Below are positions 61,849 through 64,000 of a stretch of 64,000 nucleotides of DNA, piece after piece (positions within the stretch are counted from its first letter, which is position 1; every line of letters begins with the position of its first letter). The position numbers and the translations under genes were made by a program. Under the pieces are notes generated by a model. The model saw only the letters and a list, made by a program, of their open reading frames with translations. It did no database searches and was not told the origin of the DNA. Source of the stretch: Balneolaceae bacterium UBA3186 (GTDB taxonomy: Bacteria; Bacteroidota; Rhodothermia; Balneolales; Balneolaceae); assembly GCA_002364085.1 (NCBI GenBank), contig DEXK01000008.1:31638-95637 (forward strand), read 5' to 3'.

Positions 61849-62547
61849 TTATAGGGATGTAACTGCGGTTCTACTTATAGGTATGCTTGGTCCCATTGTA
61901 CTACTCATGAAAACTGATTTCACGTATAGTCCTTTAGAGGATGCAGGTTTTAATCGCATTACAGTTGAAAGAAAAGCTTCAGCGTTTTCTTTAATTGCAG
62001 TAGCGTCAAAACTTATTTTACCTACGGATGTGTGAAGAATTCCGAATTTATCAACACGAAAATCAATCTGACCTGCTTTAACTTGCTTAACAGCATCAGC
62101 TACATCCATAGTAACTGTTCCACTTTTTGGGTTTGGCATAAGCCCACGGGGTCCTAGGAATCGTCCTAGTTTACCGAGTTTTCCCATTGCATCAGGTGTA
62201 GCGATTATCACATCGATATCCGCCCAACCTTCTTCAATTTTTTTGATGTATTCATCCATACCAACATGGTCGGCACCTGCTTCTCTGGCTTCATCTTGTT
62301 TTGCTTCGTTTACCAAAGCTAAAACTCGAACTTCTTTACCCGTACCATGAGGCAAGCTCACAGTTCCACGTACCATTTGATCGGCATGTCGTGGATCAAC
62401 ACCTAAGCGGATATCAATATCCACCGAAGCATCGAAATTTCGGTTTGAAGTTTTTTTAACCAGATCACATGCTTCCTCCAGAGAATATTCAATCTCCGGA
62501 TTAACTAATGCCACAGCTTGTTCGTATTTCTTTCCTTTTTTTGCCAT
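61849..62547 (-). CDS. rplA: 50S ribosomal protein L1
   Basis: This 232-residue protein begins [12 protein letters not shown]. The L1 signature is [31 protein letters not shown], and [18 protein letters not shown] follows. L1 binds 23S rRNA at the mobile stalk and represses rplKA translation. A GTG two codons earlier (62553) is in frame, but AAGGAG is only 2 bases before it and 8 bases before the ATG at 62547, so the ATG was chosen. rplK is 12 bases upstream. Confidence 0.97.
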   Translation of the reverse strand: MAKKGKKYEQAVALVNPEIEYSLEEACDLVKKTSNRNFDASVDIDIRLGVDPRHADQMVRGTVSLPHGTGKEVRVLALVNEAKQDEAREAGADHVGMDEYIKKIEEGWADIDVIIATPDAMGKLGKLGRFLGPRGLMPNPKSGTVTMDVADAVKQVKAGQIDFRVDKFGILHTSVGKISFDATAIKENAEAFLSTVMRLKPASSKGLYVKSVFMSSTMGPSIPISRTAVTSL

Positions 62548-62559
62548 AATCACAACTCC

Positions 62560-62991
62560 TTATTTATCGCGATTTACTCTTAGACCCATACTCCGAGCCG
62601 TTCCTGCAATCATTTCGGCACCAGCTTCAATGTCAAACGCATTTAAGTCTTCCATTTTTTCTTGTGCTATATCTTTGCATTGGCTCCAGGTAACTGTTCC
62701 AACCTTCTTAAGGTTAGGTTCACCTGATCCGGACTTTATCTTCGCAGCTTTTTTAAGTAACACTGGCGCTGGTGGTGTCTTTGTTTTGAATGTAAAAGAC
62801 TTGTCAGCGTATACAGTAATCTCAACTGGAATTACAGTTCCGGCTTTTTCCTGAGTCTTAGCATTAAAGGCTTTACAAAACTCCATAATGTTAATTCCAG
62901 CCTGACCGAGAGCCGGCCCAACTGGGGGTGCAGGGTTTGCCTGCCCGCCAACAATTTGGAGTTTCAGGATTCTTTCAACTTTTTTAGCCAT
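62560..62991 (-). CDS. rplK: 50S ribosomal protein L11
   Basis: This 143-residue protein has the L11 pattern: [62 protein letters not shown] and the C-terminal [10 protein letters not shown]. It binds the GTPase-associated region of 23S rRNA and is needed for the stringent response signal to RelA. AGGA lies upstream of the ATG. It follows nusG after 75 bases. Confidence 0.98.
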   Translation of the reverse strand: MAKKVERILKLQIVGGQANPAPPVGPALGQAGINIMEFCKAFNAKTQEKAGTVIPVEITVYADKSFTFKTKTPPAPVLLKKAAKIKSGSGEPNLKKVGTVTWSQCKDIAQEKMEDLNAFDIEAGAEMIAGTARSMGLRVNRDK

Positions 62992-63066
62992 GGATTATCA
63001 GGATCCTAAATGATTAGTAACTTCTGTTTGGTTGCGTAATAGCTAGCATCAACTAGTTTCTTTTAA

Positions 63067-63624
63067 TTAAGTAGTGGATTCCACTTGGTTCACATCTACT
63101 TCTACAGGGGTTCGGCGTCCAAAAATGGAAACCATCACTCTCAGTTTTAATTTATCGGTGTTAACCTCCTGTACCGTGCCATCAAAATCTTTGAATGGTC
63201 CGGAAATAACTTTTACGAGATCACCTTCACTAAACGGTATCTCAATATTTGCATTCTCTTCTCCACCTTCTCTAACTCGCCCAATAATTCTTTGGACTTC
63301 ATGTTTTTTAAGAGGATGCGGTACAGTCTGCGTTTTTCCTACTTTTAAAAATCCTAAACAGGAAGGCGCACTCTGTACTAAATTGTTTACTTCTTCATCA
63401 TAATGAGTGTTGAGCAATATATAGCCAGGAAAAAAATTCTTTTCTCTTGTCTTCTTTTTTCCTCCGCGAATCTCAACAATGGTTTCAGTTGGAACAAGCA
63501 CTTCTTTCACTTTATCCTCTAAACCTTGCTCTTCTATTTCACGCTCAAGAAAATCTCTTACCTTATTTTCATGACTGGAGAAACAACGTACTACATACCA
63601 ATCATGTACTAGTTCAACACTCAT
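63067..63624 (-). CDS. nusG: transcription termination/antitermination factor NusG
   Basis: This 185-residue protein shows the NGN domain (WYVVRCFSSHENKVRDFLEREI, FFPGYILLNTHYDEEV, GFLKVGKTQTVPHPLKKHEV) and a C-terminal KOW domain (FSEGDLVKVISGPFKDFDGTVQEV). NusG binds the polymerase clamp and links transcription to translation and Rho. It starts 4 bases after secE, as in most bacteria. Confidence 0.97.
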   Translation of the reverse strand: MSVELVHDWYVVRCFSSHENKVRDFLEREIEEQGLEDKVKEVLVPTETIVEIRGGKKKTREKNFFPGYILLNTHYDEEVNNLVQSAPSCLGFLKVGKTQTVPHPLKKHEVQRIIGRVREGGEENANIEIPFSEGDLVKVISGPFKDFDGTVQEVNTDKLKLRVMVSIFGRRTPVEVDVNQVESTT

Positions 63625-63628
63625 GTTC

Positions 63629-63811
63629 TTAATTGTAAATGTATTCTAAAGCAGTACTGTATACTTGATCTACACCAAATATAAATACAGATAGAATTAT
63701 CGAGAAAACTACAACGATTACAGTACTGTCAATAAGTTCTTTTTGTGTAGGCCATGCTACTTTCTTAAACTCACCTACAACACCGTCAAAAATTCCTGAT
63801 AATTTAGCCAT
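63629..63811 (-). CDS. secE: preprotein translocase subunit SecE
   Basis: This 60-residue protein is the short single-helix form of SecE. An amphipathic N-terminus (FDGVVGEFKKVAWPTQKELIDST) with the conserved FKKVAWPTxxE motif precedes a membrane helix (VIVVVFSIILSVFIFGVD). It clamps SecY in the translocon. It is 25 bases downstream of tRNA-Trp and 4 bases before nusG. Confidence 0.97.
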   Translation of the reverse strand: MAKLSGIFDGVVGEFKKVAWPTQKELIDSTVIVVVFSIILSVFIFGVDQVYSTALEYIYN

Positions 63812-63836
63812 TATGCTTATTCGTTTTATTTAATTG

Positions 63837-63909
63837 CACGGGCGGAGAGACTCGAACTCCCGACACCTGGTTTTGGAGACCAGTGCTCTACCAACTGAGC
63901 TACGCCCGT
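63837..63909 (-). tRNA. tRNA-Trp (anticodon CCA)
   Basis: The minus strand gives a 73-nt cloverleaf. The acceptor ACGGGCG/CGCCCGT is complete. The D arm is TAGCTCAGTTGG, the anticodon stem is CTGGT/ACCAG with loop CTCCAAA (CCA, Trp), and the T arm contains GGAGTTCGAGTCTC. The discriminator is G, as expected for tRNA-Trp; CCA is not encoded. The tuf-trnW-secE-nusG order is the classic one. Confidence 0.96.
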
Positions 63910-63915
63910 TTATAC

Positions 63916-63955
63916 ACGGAAAAGCAGATGGTATAAACCACCTACTTTTTTCCGT
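63916..63955 (-). other. long hairpin between tuf and tRNA-Trp
   Basis: On the minus strand ACGGAAAA plus GTAGGTGGT pair with ACCATCTGC plus TTTTCCGT, with a TTAT loop and one two-base bulge. This gives about 17 pairs including two G-T wobbles. It sits 22 bases after the tuf stop and 6 bases before the tRNA. No T-run follows the full stem, so processing of a tuf-tRNA precursor is more likely than termination. Confidence 0.7.
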
Positions 63956-63977
63956 AAATTCGCTTAGCTGGTAGTGC

Positions 63978-64000
63978 TTAGTCTAAAATTTTAGTTACCA
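63978..64000 (-). CDS. tuf: 3' end of elongation factor Tu (partial)
   Basis: The minus strand reads V-T-K-I-L-D-stop, ending at the TAA on 63978-63980. This is the usual C-terminus of EF-Tu, and the position directly upstream of tRNA-Trp and secE is the classic one. Only six full codons are inside the window, so the call rests on this motif and synteny. Confidence 0.8.

Overview
The window is chromosomal DNA of an AT-rich, Gram-negative member of the FCB (Bacteroidota-like) bacteria. The best fit is Balneolota (Balneola or Gracilimonas type). This placement is inferred from gene content: type IX secretion (T9SS) C-terminal sorting domains, a PorV-like outer-membrane protein, a carboxypeptidase-regulatory-domain TonB receptor, a DUF349 protein, folP next to cdaA, and RpoB/RpoC of about 1275 and 1433 residues. 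No CRISPR array, prophage, integrase or complete insertion sequence was seen. Almost everything looks like core genome.

Layout. 1-5.4 kb: the end of an unidentified gene, a PaiB-like flavoprotein, a hybrid histidine kinase, SufE, a stand-alone PAS protein and a lipoprotein with a formylglycine-generating-enzyme-like fold. 5.4-10 kb: acyl-CoA dehydrogenase, MeaB and a single-chain methylmalonyl-CoA mutase, a propionyl/branched-chain acyl-CoA route. 10-12.1 kb: diadenylate cyclase CdaA, dihydropteroate synthase and a 7Fe ferredoxin. 12.1-25 kb: a large minus-strand surface cluster. It holds two secreted proteins (one with a clear T9SS signal), a lipoprotein, a TonB-dependent receptor, a PorV/PorQ-like barrel, a beta-propeller lipoprotein and a phosphodiesterase lipoprotein. 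25-33.6 kb: a pair of arsenosugar-type sugar-transfer genes, an MBL hydrolase, a DUF349 protein, MscS, CsbD, SixA and a MATE transporter.

33.7-42.5 kb is a plus-strand run: a pseudopilin-like protein, a DUF3822-like protein, RsmD, a lipoprotein, CoaD, an aminotransferase, a GxxExxY gene framed by 26-bp direct repeats, a DNA alkylation repair protein, DUF1304 and DUF1835 proteins, a GbsR-type regulator, YraN and PlsC. 42.5-47.2 kb carries ergothioneine genes egtD and egtB on the minus strand, a small basic protein and a soluble sensor kinase. tRNA-Val follows. 47.5-51 kb is a beta-oxidation pair (thiolase and FadJ-like). From 52.5 kb to the end is the minus-strand tuf - tRNA-Trp - secE - nusG - rplK - rplA - rplJ - rplL - rpoB - rpoC block.

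The most interesting items are the T9SS/TonB/PorV surface cluster, the repeat-framed GxxExxY cassette, a LOV-like PAS domain without the photoactive cysteine, an EgtB that looks like the cysteine-using type, RNA hairpins in the ribosomal/RNA polymerase operon (an rplL-rpoB attenuator candidate and a long tuf/tRNA-Trp stem), and TTG starts on both rpoB and rpoC with well-placed Shine-Dalgarno sites. No completely new system can be proven from sequence alone. The surface cluster is the best candidate for undescribed biology.
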